In this document: piece after piece, positions 15,214 to 15,337 of the stretch | Layout of the letters: each line of letters opens with the position of its first letter | Numbering within the stretch: position 1 is the stretch's first letter | Source: Dehalococcoidales bacterium | GTDB lineage: Bacteria > Chloroflexota > Dehalococcoidia > Dehalococcoidales > UBA3254 | Direction: 5' to 3' | DNA length: 15,337 nt | NCBI GenBank assembly: GCA_016926695.1 | Contig: JAFGOB010000065.1 | Coordinates: 1-15,337 of the forward strand | Notes under the pieces: generated by a model | Told to the model about the DNA's origin: nothing | Seen by the model: only the letters and a program-made list of their open reading frames with translations | Databases searched by the model: none | Translations under genes and position numbers: made by a program

Positions 15214-15337
15214 ATGGGTATAGAACAGAAACAAACAATTAACGAAACAAGCCGTGATCTGGGTGAGATGCTGATCGAAGAGAAGCTGATCACCCGGGAG
15301 AAGCTGGACCTTGCCCTGGAGTTCCAGAAGAAGGAAG
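15214..15337 (+). CDS. PilB/GspE-type pilus assembly ATPase, N-terminus only (cut by window end)
   Basis: The 41 visible codons contain RDLGEMLIEEKLITREKLDL followed by ALEFQKKE. This is the LGE-L-I-x-x-x-L-I repeat that opens the MshEN/T2SSE N-terminal domain of PilB, GspE and MshE ATPases, a region that binds cyclic di-GMP in some members. The catalytic part lies outside the window. Its position after pilin supports a role as the extension motor. The ribosome-binding site is weak (AAGG about 10 nt upstream), so coupling to the previous gene or a later start (ATG in GEM) is possible. Confidence 0.75.
   Translation, partial: MGIEQKQTINETSRDLGEMLIEEKLITREKLDLALEFQKKE

Overview
The window looks like a chromosomal segment of a moderate-GC bacterium, with the right-hand edge of an AT-rich integrated element at its left end. 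The mix of genes (type IV pilus genes including a PilB-type ATPase, a MnmA/RnhB/YraN operon, a soluble multi-PAS kinase and a type I restriction locus) and two promoters that appear to start transcription exactly on the ATG fit a Chloroflexota (Dehalococcoidia-like) genome. No 16S rRNA or clade-specific marker is present, so this placement is a low-confidence inference.

Region 1 (1-1773) is AT-rich accessory DNA: a 5'-broken phage/plasmid-type primase-helicase ATPase, a 70-nt inverted-repeat block, and a ribbon-helix-helix gene overlapping a Cro/C1-type HTH gene. It ends exactly at the 3' end of a tRNA-Gly(UCC) gene on the minus strand (1774-1848), the classical target of tyrosine-integrase elements. 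The HTH reading frame has no stop of its own and runs antisense into the tRNA.

Region 2 (1849-5245) holds the tRNA promoter, a cupin gene behind a long structured leader, and a convergent orphan histidine kinase with four PAS domains. Region 3 (5246-7318) is a leftward operon, mnmA-rnhB-yraN, with overlapping genes. Region 4 (7319-10451) has a 330-bp intergenic stretch full of inverted repeats, a CPBP membrane protease with an operator-like dyad over its promoter, and a convergent CPA2-type cation/proton antiporter.

Region 5 (10522-13551) is a relic type I restriction-modification locus. Only the extreme C-terminus of HsdM survives. The first target-recognition half of HsdS is joined in frame to the N-terminus of HsdR, and HsdR has lost the end of its nuclease region, its Walker A motif and its motif III. 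What remains is nevertheless largely open reading frame. Region 6 (13552-15337) contains a GC-rich hairpin segment, an RsbRD-like sensory domain protein, and the start of a divergent type IV pilus operon: prepilin, a small zinc-ribbon protein and the N-terminus of PilB/GspE, cut by the window end.

The most unusual items are the serially deleted restriction locus, the tRNA-edge organisation with its read-through HTH gene, the cloverleaf-like intergenic structure at 7439-7571, and the leader with mutually exclusive pairings at 2134-2229. No complete new defence or mobile system can be demonstrated from this window alone.
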